Shown piece after piece: positions 13,104 to 20,825 of a stretch of 25,055 nt of DNA. Source of the stretch: DAOUAJ01 sp034433615 (lineage in GTDB: Bacteria; Chloroflexota; Anaerolineae; DUEN01); NCBI GenBank assembly GCA_034433615.1, contig DAOUAJ010000409.1, forward strand, positions 1 through 25,055, read 5' to 3'. The translations under genes were made by a program, and so were the position numbers. The number at the start of each line of letters is the position of its first letter. The stretch's first letter is position 1. The notes beneath the pieces were generated by a model. The model was not told where the DNA came from. It did no database searches and saw nothing but the letters and a program-made list of their open reading frames with translations.

Positions 13104-15116
13104 CTACTTCATGATCGTCGCATTGGGCACGTCTTGCCCCGTCAGTTTCCGGTAGGAGAGCTGCAGGAGTGCCACGGAGCGCTTGAAGTTGTGAACCGCG
13201 GCCGCCCGCCCTTCGCCCGCCGGCACGACGCCGATAACGAAGCGATAGTTGTAGATGGCCCCCTTCTGTTCGACGGTCGCCTGCTCCGGCAACTCGAAGT
13301 AGGGGTGGCGATCCAGAGGCTTGATGCCGCTGGCGACGATGGCCTCCTTCACCAGATCCAACAGCCCCTTGACCTCATCCTGCACCCCTTCTACCTTCCC
13401 ATCGCCGTCGTAGTCAGCCCTGGCCGGGAAGTTGAAGGTCTCGATGCCGGAATGGCAACTCTGGCAAACCGCTACATGCTCGAAAGTGCCATCAGGACTG
13501 ACCATGTTGAAGCTGTGGGCCCCCACCAGGTTATGGCCTGGCGCCTGCATGGCCTCTTCCGTGTCCTGATTGCCGCCCGGCGTCTCCGCCATGTGGCAGG
13601 TGACGCAGGGGCCAGGCTTGAAGCCGCCGAACTTCTCAGGGTCGGCTGCCACGCCGATGATCTGGCCGTGAGGCGAGTTGGGGATCTGCTCGCCGAAGTC
13701 ATAGCCGCCCTGCCCCATGATAGCCTCCGCCGCCGCGCTGTAGTGCGGGAACGAGGGCGTCTCAGCGACCACCGCATCTGCCGTGACGCGCCCGTTGTGG
13801 CATTCCATGCAGACGGCTGACAAGCCAACATCCTTGATCTCAATGGGCGCTTCCTTGACCGTGTCCACCACGCGCAGTTGCCAGGGGTTGCCGTTGCCAT
13901 GCGGATCATGGCAAGTGGCGCACTCGATGGCCCCCACCTGGGCCCGCTGCTTATCCTGTTCCACACCGTTGGTAAAGTCCACAAAGCCCCCCGGCGAATG
14001 GCAACGAGCGCACGCGGCCCGCCCGTTCGGGGCGGTCAGTGCCCCCGCCTCAGCGTGTTTGGCATTGGTCAACTGCTCGCCCTTGATGTGGAAGTGGCCA
14101 TCGTTGTGGCACTGGTTGCACACCCCGGCGCTCAGGCTGCTGTCAATCTTGGCCTTATCACCGCTGTGGGCACTCCCCGGCCCGTGGCAGTTCTCACACT
14201 GGATATTGGACAGGTTCTTTAATTCCCCCGGCAATGCCGCGAAGGTCCCCGCCTCGCCGATCTTCTCGGGGAACTTCCACCCCAGCTTCTGTGCCACGTC
14301 GGCAAAGCCGCCCGTCTCAGCCGTAGCCGCCAGGTAGTAGCCGACCGTGTGGCAGGAGACGCACTGCGGGCCGTAGTGCTGGGTGGGGTTCTCATCCAAC
14401 TGGCGCTGGAAGAAGGTGGCATGGCCGGTCTTGGCCCACTTAGCTGCCTGGTCCGCGTGGCAGACGGCGCACTGCGGTGGCTTGGCTGTCTGCCCGTCCA
14501 GCCCGCCGACGCCCACATAGGTGGCCACCTGCATCGTCAACGCCGCGGGGACGCTGGCATTGCCAACGTTGTCCTTCACCGTCACGCCGATGGTGTACGC
14601 TCCCAACTGATCCGGCGTGAAGGCCGCACTCCCCTCCGGGATGCCCTTGGTGGGATCGGCGGCCACCTCAGCGAGGACTGCGCTGGACCCTTCCGGCGCG
14701 CTGAGCGTCCACTCATAGGCTGCGACGGTGGCCTCTTTGGGCAAGCCCTGCACACCCGCCCGCACGTACTGCGGGACCCCTGGCGGCACCACCTTCAAGC
14801 CGTTGGTGAAGAGCGCCACCGTCTGCGTCATGCCGGGGATGGTTAAAGCGATCCCTTGCACGGGCGCGATAGCCAACACCTGCAAAGTAGCCGTGAAAGG
14901 CTGGACCGCCACTGGTGTGGGAGTCGGTGGTACCGGCGTAGGAGTCGGCGGTATCGGCGTCGGCGTAGGCGGCACCGGTGTGGGAGTCGGTGGCACCGGC
15001 GTAGCGGTCGGCGGTACCGGCGTCGGCGTTGCTTCTGGCGCCTTTCGTGCACATCCCAGTGCCAGGAGGCCGATCAGCAGTAAGAGGGTCATCGCTTTCC
15101 ATGGAATTCTTGGCAT
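13104..15116 (-). CDS. nonaheme cytochrome c lipoprotein with Pro/Thr stalk and Ig-like region
   Basis: This 670-residue exported protein has a signal peptide ending in a lipobox-like ALGC (Cys22), then five tandem VPPTPTP-type heptapeptides (residues 34-68). A region with beta-sandwich character follows (about 75-205), ending in GAYTIGVTVKDNVGNASVPA, typical of Ig/PKD-like domains. Nine CXXCH motifs lie between about residues 214 and 555. The C-terminal segment (about 590-670) has no hemes and looks helical, ending LSYRKLTGQDVPNATIMK. AGGAGG lies before the ATG. As first gene of the cluster, with a consensus promoter upstream, it may be the most abundant product. It would be lipid-anchored and exposed. 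Function as a surface electron carrier is inferred; a reductase role is also possible. Confidence 0.9.
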   Translation of the reverse strand: MPRIPWKAMTLLLLIGLLALGCARKAPEATPTPVPPTATPVPPTPTPVPPTPTPIPPTPTPVPPTPTPVAVQPFTATLQVLAIAPVQGIALTIPGMTQTVALFTNGLKVVPPGVPQYVRAGVQGLPKEATVAAYEWTLSAPEGSSAVLAEVAADPTKGIPEGSAAFTPDQLGAYTIGVTVKDNVGNASVPAALTMQVATYVGVGGLDGQTAKPPQCAVCHADQAAKWAKTGHATFFQRQLDENPTQHYGPQCVSCHTVGYYLAATAETGGFADVAQKLGWKFPEKIGEAGTFAALPGELKNLSNIQCENCHGPGSAHSGDKAKIDSSLSAGVCNQCHNDGHFHIKGEQLTNAKHAEAGALTAPNGRAACARCHSPGGFVDFTNGVEQDKQRAQVGAIECATCHDPHGNGNPWQLRVVDTVKEAPIEIKDVGLSAVCMECHNGRVTADAVVAETPSFPHYSAAAEAIMGQGGYDFGEQIPNSPHGQIIGVAADPEKFGGFKPGPCVTCHMAETPGGNQDTEEAMQAPGHNLVGAHSFNMVSPDGTFEHVAVCQSCHSGIETFNFPARADYDGDGKVEGVQDEVKGLLDLVKEAIVASGIKPLDRHPYFELPEQATVEQKGAIYNYRFVIGVVPAGEGRAAAVHNFKRSVALLQLSYRKLTGQDVPNATIMK
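14913..15017 (-). repeat. five 21-bp units encoding VPPTPTP
   Basis: Five direct units of 21 bases encode VPPTATP, VPPTPTP, VPPTPTP, IPPTPTP and VPPTPTP in the stalk of the nonaheme lipoprotein. The stalk should be extended and possibly O-glycosylated at Thr. Confidence 0.9.
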
Positions 15117-15167
15117 CTTCTTCCTCCTGTTCCTTTAGCTTTGCTGTCTGTGATCACGACGCCGTTG

Positions 15168-15186
15168 GGAATAGAGCCTCTATTCC
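15168..15186. promoter_or_regulatory. perfect palindrome in the cytochrome cluster leader
   Basis: GGAATAGAG-C-CTCTATTCC is a perfect 9+1+9 inverted repeat about 50 bases before the first cytochrome start and about 100 bases downstream of the promoter. It could be a binding site for a dimeric regulator or a leader hairpin. Confidence 0.5.
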
Positions 15187-15288
15187 ACACAAGTGGTGGG
15201 CCTGGTCAATCCTGAGGACCACTGGGGATAAGAGCTGGCTCATCAGACCACATGGGGAACAACTGACGCTCGTGCAGAATCGAACAAT

Positions 15289-15317
15289 ATTATAACGCAG
15301 ATTCCGACGGATGTCAA
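15289..15317 (-). promoter_or_regulatory. consensus sigma70 promoter of the cytochrome cluster
   Basis: On the minus strand TTGACA (15317-15312), a 17-base spacer and TATAAT (15294-15289) match the full sigma70 consensus. Transcription would start near 15282, giving a leader of about 165 bases before the nonaheme lipoprotein. Together with the short zinc-ribbon gene and the promoter, it leaves no unexplained long gap in 15117-15410. Confidence 0.85.
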
Positions 15318-15410
15318 TATGAGAGAATATGGCCATTCTATTGAGATAGATAGTGAAATATTGCACAGGACTCTGGCGACCTTGCCGCAGGTGATGGCCG
15401 ACGCGACCCA

Positions 15411-15668
15411 CTACGTGCTTACCCGCCAGATCCCCTCACTGAGCGTGAGCACCGAGAGACAGGAGTGGCATTCGGCCTCGTCTTCGGTCGTACGCCTGGC
15501 GAAATGTCCGCAGGCGGGACAGGTGATCGCTATGCGCTGTACTGCCTGTCGCATCAACAGACGCAATACCGTCTCATCGTCTGGCAGGTTCATTTCTTCC
15601 CGCAGCAGGGCGATCATCTCCTGCTCCTGCGGTCCCAACGAAAGGGAGATAGAGTTCGTTTCGTTCAT
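15411..15668 (-). CDS. small zinc-ribbon protein
   Basis: I do not recognise a named family for this 85-residue protein. The N-terminal part (about 1-48) is acidic and helical, with a ribbon-helix-helix-like flavour (SLSLGPQEQEMIALLREEM...DDETVLRLLMRQAV). The C-terminal part holds a four-cysteine zinc ribbon, CPAC (about residues 50-53) and CHSC (67-70). GGAGG lies seven bases before the ATG. The gene stands just upstream of the cytochrome cluster promoter and on the same strand. The combination of a possible DNA-binding helix pair and a zinc site would suit a small regulator, but that is inference. Confidence 0.7.
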   Translation of the reverse strand: MNETNSISLSLGPQEQEMIALLREEMNLPDDETVLRLLMRQAVQRIAITCPACGHFARRTTEDEAECHSCLSVLTLSEGIWRVST

Positions 15669-15708
15669 ATCGGTACCTCCAGCACACTCCGCATCGTGTC
15701 GTGACCCC

Positions 15709-17112
15709 CTATACCTCGATCTCCTTCCAGCGACCGCGCTGAAACCGTGCGTAGGCCAGAGCAGCCCGCACGATGCTATCCATCACATTAGAGACGTAGA
15801 TCACAGCCAGGCTCAACCCCAGCACTGGCCCGAACAGATACGCCAGCGGCAGCCGCACCAGCCAGATGCCGGCCGTCGTCACCCACATGGGATAACGGGT
15901 GTCGCCCGCGCCCCGCAAGGCTCCCGCCAGCACTTGACCGAACGCCTGGAACGGCTGCGTGAACGCGAGCACGACCAGCGCGGCGGCCCCCATCTCGATG
16001 ATCTCGCGATCAGTGCTGAATAGCTGCATCACCGGACGGCCCAACAATGCTACCAGGAAGCCCATGGCTGACATCCAGGCGAGGGCGGAAAAAGTGGCTC
16101 GCCAGGCAGCCTGCTGCGCCCGCTCCGGGTTTTTCGCCCCCAGGCTCTGGCCCACCAACGTGGTCGCGGCCATGGCAAACCCGAAACCTGGCATAAAAGA
16201 GAGGGAGATCACCTGAAAAGTGATGCGCTGCGCTGCATAAATTGCGGTCCCCATCTGAATGACCAGCACACCATACAAGAGCATGCCACCGCTGAGTAGC
16301 AACTGCTCGACCATAGAAGGAATACCGACGTGAAACAGACGTCGGATCAGCCCGAGGTCGGGCCACCACCCGCCACGATCACGAAGGCTGATGGGGACAT
16401 GCCCGCGCAGCAATACTACGGTCATGATAACTGTGCCCACCAGTCGGGACAGACTGGCCGCCCAGGCTGAGCCGGCCACACCCAGGCGCGGCAGACCGAA
16501 ATGGCCGAAGATCAGCCCATAGGCAATCACCACATGCACCACGTTGATGAAAGCCGTAACCCTCATGGGGGTCTGCGTATCGCCGGCGCCGCGCAACGCC
16601 GCGCCGATGACGAACATCGCGATCATAAAGAACCCCATCTCCATGATGATGCGCAGATAAACAGCGCCCGCCTCGGCCAGGTCCGGTTCAGCCCCCAGAA
16701 GATAGATAAGCTCATCGGAGTAGAAATATCCCAGCACACCGAGGATGACAGCGATGATCAGGGCCAGGATCACCGACTGTTTGAGAACTCGATTAGCCTG
16801 TGCCGGATTGCCAGCACCTATCGAACGGGCGATCAGCACCGTCGTGCCCACCGTCACTGCTCCGAGGGCGGAATTGATCACCCAGATCACCTGGTTGGCA
16901 GCCCCCACGCCCGCCACCGCAGCCGCGCCCAGTTGGGACACCATCATCATGTCCACCACGCCCAATAACGTCTGCAACAAATTCTCGGCGATGACAGGCC
17001 AGGCTAACCGGTTGACGATGCGGCCGATCTCGTCACCCCCCGTAGCCAATCGCTGGATTCCTGTCCAACTCGCGTTCACTGTGAGCACGTTACTTCGCTG
17101 GAACCATTTCAT
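15709..17112 (-). CDS. MATE-family efflux transporter
   Basis: This 467-residue membrane protein has about twelve hydrophobic helices arranged as two similar halves, the layout of MATE (multi-antimicrobial extrusion) exporters, which use a Na+ or H+ gradient. Family phrases are visible: RLAWPVIAENLLQTLLGVVDMMMVSQLGAAAVAG near the N-terminus, and the paired ALRGAGDTQTPM (first half) and ALRGAGDTRYPM (second half), which also show the internal duplication. GAGGGAAG lies before the ATG. The substrate is unknown. It lies between the zinc-ribbon gene and the phospholipase D-like gene, without obvious functional links. Confidence 0.93.
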   Translation of the reverse strand: MKWFQRSNVLTVNASWTGIQRLATGGDEIGRIVNRLAWPVIAENLLQTLLGVVDMMMVSQLGAAAVAGVGAANQVIWVINSALGAVTVGTTVLIARSIGAGNPAQANRVLKQSVILALIIAVILGVLGYFYSDELIYLLGAEPDLAEAGAVYLRIIMEMGFFMIAMFVIGAALRGAGDTQTPMRVTAFINVVHVVIAYGLIFGHFGLPRLGVAGSAWAASLSRLVGTVIMTVVLLRGHVPISLRDRGGWWPDLGLIRRLFHVGIPSMVEQLLLSGGMLLYGVLVIQMGTAIYAAQRITFQVISLSFMPGFGFAMAATTLVGQSLGAKNPERAQQAAWRATFSALAWMSAMGFLVALLGRPVMQLFSTDREIIEMGAAALVVLAFTQPFQAFGQVLAGALRGAGDTRYPMWVTTAGIWLVRLPLAYLFGPVLGLSLAVIYVSNVMDSIVRAALAYARFQRGRWKEIEV

Positions 17113-17174
17113 GCATCTTCCCTCTGGTTGATAGCCGCTGGTTGATCTTCAGGTCACAAAGGATAACACAGCCG

Positions 17175-19109
17175 CTATCGTACGTCAACGTAGCCTCCGT
17201 AGGGCTTGTCTTCCTCCCAGTCGCGCTCAAACATCGCGGCCAGATATTGATAGGCCGCGTCAGATTGCACCTGCAAGGCCAGCTCACGATTGACCTTGGC
17301 CGATCCCTCCGAGCCGTTCAAACTGCCCACGTGAACCCAGCCACGGCCCCCCACTTCTACCAGCACCATCTTGTTATGAATGCCCAGGTAGGTTGGGTTG
17401 CCGCGCCGCGCTTCCAGGTTTAACCCCTCTTGTTGAGCGATCTCGTTCAGATAAGCGACGGTGGCGGCATTGCTGCGCGGGCTGCGTGGATCGTCGAAGA
17501 AACTGTCCAATAAAACGCGGACACGGGCCCCTCGGCGAGCAGCCGCCAGATAAGCCTCCAACCGCGGGTTAGGATCGGCCGCAGGAGTGCTGCTGCCAGG
17601 CCCCCAGTAGCGGTGTTCATAAAGCTGTTCCACCAACACGACATCGCCCGGACCGGCGCGAGCGATCAGAGGCAGCAGTCCGGCGTCGCTGCGCAGGCTG
17701 GTCTCTGGCGATTGCACGATCTCGAACGTAAAGGTGCCGGTGATGGTGAGTGGGGTGGGGAAGTGGATAGGATACAGTGTGGCATCCCCGGTCGGCGGGG
17801 GAGAATAGCCTACCGGCGGCGCCCCGTAGACGGGATCGGCTGCCTCCCAGGCAAAGATGTCCGCATGGCGCGTTGGGTCCAGGTCGGCCGCCAGCAACGC
17901 CCGGGCGCGAGCCACCACGCCCGGCGCATCAGTGAAAAGGGCTGCGCCGCGCTGTCCTGCTGTGCCGTTGCTTTTATCATCATCCGGCATGGAATTCGCT
18001 GCGGGGTTCTCGGAGCTGATCCAGGCGATCCGGTCGTCGAACAGCATCAGCTTGGCGTGCTGGTAGCGATAACGATCATGTGCGCCGTTGCGATCGTTGA
18101 CCATGTAGTAGACCTGGCCGCCAGCGGCCTCGATGCGCTGAGTGATCCAGCGTTGAACGTCGCTGATGCCGCCAGCCGGCGCGCCTTCCAGCAAGATGCG
18201 GACTTCCACTCCAGCTTGCGCCCGCTCGGCCAGCGCCAGGCCGATGGGTACGCTCTCCAGCACGTACCCCTCGAAAGCGATACTCTCCTGCGCGGCCTGG
18301 ATATGGGGCAGGAGGGTCTCGAACAGGTGGTCCGGGGCGATCGCAACCGTCAGATAGGCCGTCTCGGTCACGGTGTAAGCCGGCCAGAAGGTCTCCAGAT
18401 CCCAGCCGGGGTAGCGCACCCGTCGCCCGGTGACAGAATCGGTCGGATCACTGGCCCAGTCTGTGGCACGATCGGTGTCAGGTAACGGCTGCGCCTGACC
18501 GTCCAGTTTACGGTAGAGGATCTGTCCCTCGGCACCGAAGCCGCTGGCTGTATACGGCTCTACTGGTGCCCCCTCCCAACCGGGGCCAGCGACCGCATTC
18601 TCATAGACGACTACATCGCTCAAGGAACCGTCCGGCGAGTGTAGCGTGACCTGCCCGCCATCGTTGGGGAGACGCAGGATGCTCCCCTGGGTGTTGGGCA
18701 CAGAAGGATCGCTATCGGTGCCCCATTCGCAGTCGGGCCGGTGGCCAAAGGCAGAAGCAAAAGCCGCTGCCTCTCGAGCGCACCACAAGAACTGGCCGGG
18801 CGGCAGAGGGATCGCAGGCAGCACGGCCATGCGGCTGCCATCGCGCAGTTGCCACCCTTGCAACGACAGAGTCTGCTCCCCTACATTCCAGAGCTGAATG
18901 GCCTCATCTGCCTCGCCGGAAATGTAGGTATCGTAGTAGATCGCGCTGATGCGAATCGGCGGGCCAGACAGGGAGAATCTCAGCCACACGGCAGGGAGAA
19001 ACCGTTGTTGGATGATAACTTCATCCAGATAATCCCCAGCCCGAACACAGGTAGAACTGGCCGCTAACCAGGCCAGACACGCCAGCGCGACGGCCAGCCT
19101 GATACTCAC
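17175..19109 (-). CDS. secreted phospholipase D-like protein with lamin-tail-like domain
   Basis: The product (644 residues from a GTG start) has a signal peptide (SIRLAVALACLAWLAASSTCVRA). A beta-rich domain (about residues 50-190; EAIQLWNVGEQTLSLQGWQL, LPPGQFLW) resembles the lamin tail domain often found on secreted bacterial nucleases. Two phospholipase D catalytic halves follow: HAKLMLFD (HxKx4D) with SSENP, and HNKMVLVE (HxKx4E, with Glu in place of the usual Asp) with GSLNGSEGSAKVNRE. The superfamily cleaves phosphodiester bonds in lipids or nucleic acids via the paired histidines. The GTG at 19109 is preferred because TTGAGGAAAAGAGG precedes it and the signal peptide follows at once; the frame is open to 19160. 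Substrate unknown: extracellular DNA or phospholipid are both possible. Confidence 0.88.
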   Translation of the reverse strand: MSIRLAVALACLAWLAASSTCVRAGDYLDEVIIQQRFLPAVWLRFSLSGPPIRISAIYYDTYISGEADEAIQLWNVGEQTLSLQGWQLRDGSRMAVLPAIPLPPGQFLWCAREAAAFASAFGHRPDCEWGTDSDPSVPNTQGSILRLPNDGGQVTLHSPDGSLSDVVVYENAVAGPGWEGAPVEPYTASGFGAEGQILYRKLDGQAQPLPDTDRATDWASDPTDSVTGRRVRYPGWDLETFWPAYTVTETAYLTVAIAPDHLFETLLPHIQAAQESIAFEGYVLESVPIGLALAERAQAGVEVRILLEGAPAGGISDVQRWITQRIEAAGGQVYYMVNDRNGAHDRYRYQHAKLMLFDDRIAWISSENPAANSMPDDDKSNGTAGQRGAALFTDAPGVVARARALLAADLDPTRHADIFAWEAADPVYGAPPVGYSPPPTGDATLYPIHFPTPLTITGTFTFEIVQSPETSLRSDAGLLPLIARAGPGDVVLVEQLYEHRYWGPGSSTPAADPNPRLEAYLAAARRGARVRVLLDSFFDDPRSPRSNAATVAYLNEIAQQEGLNLEARRGNPTYLGIHNKMVLVEVGGRGWVHVGSLNGSEGSAKVNRELALQVQSDAAYQYLAAMFERDWEEDKPYGGYVDVR

Positions 19110-19135
19110 CCTCTTTTCCTCAAGATGCTCCCAGC

Positions 19136-19183
19136 CCCTGTCCCCGGGGCGCCTCAGCACGGGGAATCGCCCCGGGGACAGGG
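19136..19183 (-). terminator. terminator-like hairpin after the family 4 glycosidase gene
   Basis: CCCTGTCCCCGGGGCG (19136-19151) and CGCCCCGGGGACAGGG (19168-19183) are perfect 16-base complements around a 16-base loop. It lies 12 bases past the glycosidase stop and 27 bases before the next gene's start. There is no clear T tract. Each arm also contains the palindrome CCCCGGGG. Confidence 0.65.
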
Positions 19184-19194
19184 CTCAGAGTGCG

Positions 19195-20610
19195 TTACTT
19201 CTCGAATGGCGGGATATAATCTCCGTGGGCAGCGATCAGTTCGTCCACCAGCGCGCAGATTTCGTCCACCGTCAGTTCAGCGGCGGTATGCGGGTCGAGC
19301 ATGGCGGCGTAGTACACGTAGTCGCGTCGGCGCTCCAGGGCAGCTTTGACGGTGAGCTCCTGCACGTTGACGTTGGTGCGGATGAGCGCCGCCAGGTGTG
19401 CGGGCATCTCGCCAATTCGTACGGGCTGCACGCCAGCGCCATCCACCAGGCACGGCACTTCCACGCAGCAGCCCCACGGCAGGTTATCAATCAACCCTTC
19501 GTTCATCACGTTGCCGTAGACCACGCGCGGTTGATTTGTCTCCATCGAGTGGATGATTAACGTGCCGTACTCACCGGAGTGGCGTACGACGCGCGTGCTC
19601 TGTTCACTGAGCCACTCGCGACGCAGTTGCTCGGCACGCTGCGGATCCTTCTCAGCGATGCGCCTGAGCCATTCCTCCGCTTTCGCCTGCTCGTAGCGAA
19701 CGATCGCCTGCGGATCAGGGTCCTCCAGGGCCACTCGCATCTCCTCCCACTCAGCGATTTGCGCCTCACAGCGGCGGGGGTACTCGTCCAGCGGGACGTT
19801 GAAGCGCTCGATCAAGTCCGGCCGGTCGCGGCGGATGAAGTACGGCACGTACTCGGAGAAGTGCTCGCTAGACTCGGTCACGAAGTACCCCAGCCGACGC
19901 ATCATCTCGAAGCGCACGCGGTCGTCGTCAGGCACGCGGCCCTCCTCGATCACTTTGTGTAACCTGGGGTAGAGGTCCTGGCCCTTATGCTCGAAGCGCA
20001 AGTAGAAGGCCATGTGGTTGATGCCAGCGCAGACGTAAGTGACCTCCTCGTAGGGGACACGCAGGAGGCGGGCCAGGTACGCAGCCGTGCCCTGGACGCT
20101 GTGGCATAGCCCCACTGTCTTGATCGGCGTCGCCTGGCTCATCGCCCAAGTCAACATGGCCATCGGGTTGGTATAGTTAATGAAGAGGGCGTCGGGGCAT
20201 AGCTCCTCCATGTCACGGGCGATGTCGAGCATGACGGGGATGGTGCGCAGAGCGCGCATGATGCCGCCAATGCCCAGTGTATCGCCGATGGTCTGGCGCA
20301 GCCCATACTTCTTGGGGATCTCGAAGTCAAGAACGGTGCTGGGGCGGTAGCCGCCCACCTGGATCATATTGATGACGTAGTCGGCGCCGTCCAGCGCCCA
20401 GCGACGATCGGTGGTCACCTCAATGGTGGGATGAGCACCTGCTGCCTCGCTCACACGGTGAGCCACGATCTCGGACGTGCGCAGCCGGTCGGGGTCAATA
20501 TCCATCAGGGAGATGGTGACGTCGTGCAGTTCCGGGAAGATGAAAATGTCACGCAGCAGGTTGCGGGCGAAAACGGTGCTTCCTGCACCGATGAAGGCGA
20601 TTTTGGCCAT
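19195..20610 (-). CDS. glycoside hydrolase family 4 (alpha-galactosidase/MelA-like)
   Basis: This 471-residue cytoplasmic enzyme belongs to family 4, which cleaves glycosides by an NAD+- and Mn2+-dependent oxidation-elimination mechanism. The N-terminal Rossmann motif is GAGSTVFARNLLRD (residues 8-21). NYTNPMAMLTWA matches the family's substrate-binding segment. Cys169 in GLCHSVQGT and His199 in GINHMAFY correspond to the metal ligands. CHSVQ points to the alpha-galactosidase/alpha-glucosidase side of the family rather than the 6-phospho-glucosidases. GGAGCGAG precedes the ATG. No sugar transporter gene is adjacent. The exact sugar is not certain. Confidence 0.92.
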   Translation of the reverse strand: MAKIAFIGAGSTVFARNLLRDIFIFPELHDVTISLMDIDPDRLRTSEIVAHRVSEAAGAHPTIEVTTDRRWALDGADYVINMIQVGGYRPSTVLDFEIPKKYGLRQTIGDTLGIGGIMRALRTIPVMLDIARDMEELCPDALFINYTNPMAMLTWAMSQATPIKTVGLCHSVQGTAAYLARLLRVPYEEVTYVCAGINHMAFYLRFEHKGQDLYPRLHKVIEEGRVPDDDRVRFEMMRRLGYFVTESSEHFSEYVPYFIRRDRPDLIERFNVPLDEYPRRCEAQIAEWEEMRVALEDPDPQAIVRYEQAKAEEWLRRIAEKDPQRAEQLRREWLSEQSTRVVRHSGEYGTLIIHSMETNQPRVVYGNVMNEGLIDNLPWGCCVEVPCLVDGAGVQPVRIGEMPAHLAALIRTNVNVQELTVKAALERRRDYVYYAAMLDPHTAAELTVDEICALVDELIAAHGDYIPPFEK

Positions 20611-20664
20611 TTCTCGCTCCTCGTTAGCGGTTATGTTATGTGCCGGGCATGATCGGCTTGCAGG

Positions 20665-20678
20665 CTGTCACCTGACAG
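20665..20678. promoter_or_regulatory. possible operator upstream of the glycosidase gene
   Basis: CTGTCA-CC-TGACAG is a perfect palindrome about 55 bases before the glycosidase ATG. Part of it (TCACCTGAC) is repeated in inverted order as GTCAGGTGA about 90 bases further upstream, so the region could fold into a larger stem or hold two regulator sites. No clear -35/-10 pair was found. Confidence 0.35.
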
Positions 20679-20825
20679 CATCAGCATAAGTAGGAAAGGC
20701 AGCTTCCGGGCCATGAGCGCTGGAACTGCACCTTCCGGCGTCACGTGGTCGCCTTGGGACGTCAGGTGATCATGCTGACCAAGATGAGAGAAGGGTCGTG
20801 GCAACGGGCGGTGTGGTTGAGCTCA

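Noticed and set aside
12618..13820. Plus-strand open frame spanning the Rieske and nonaheme genes
   Set aside because: It crosses two well-supported minus-strand genes and their intergenic hairpin, and resembles no family.
14913..15017. Regular 21-bp repeats considered as a CRISPR-like or regulatory array
   Set aside because: Units are contiguous, in frame and encode VPPTPTP in a signal-peptide protein; there are no spacers.
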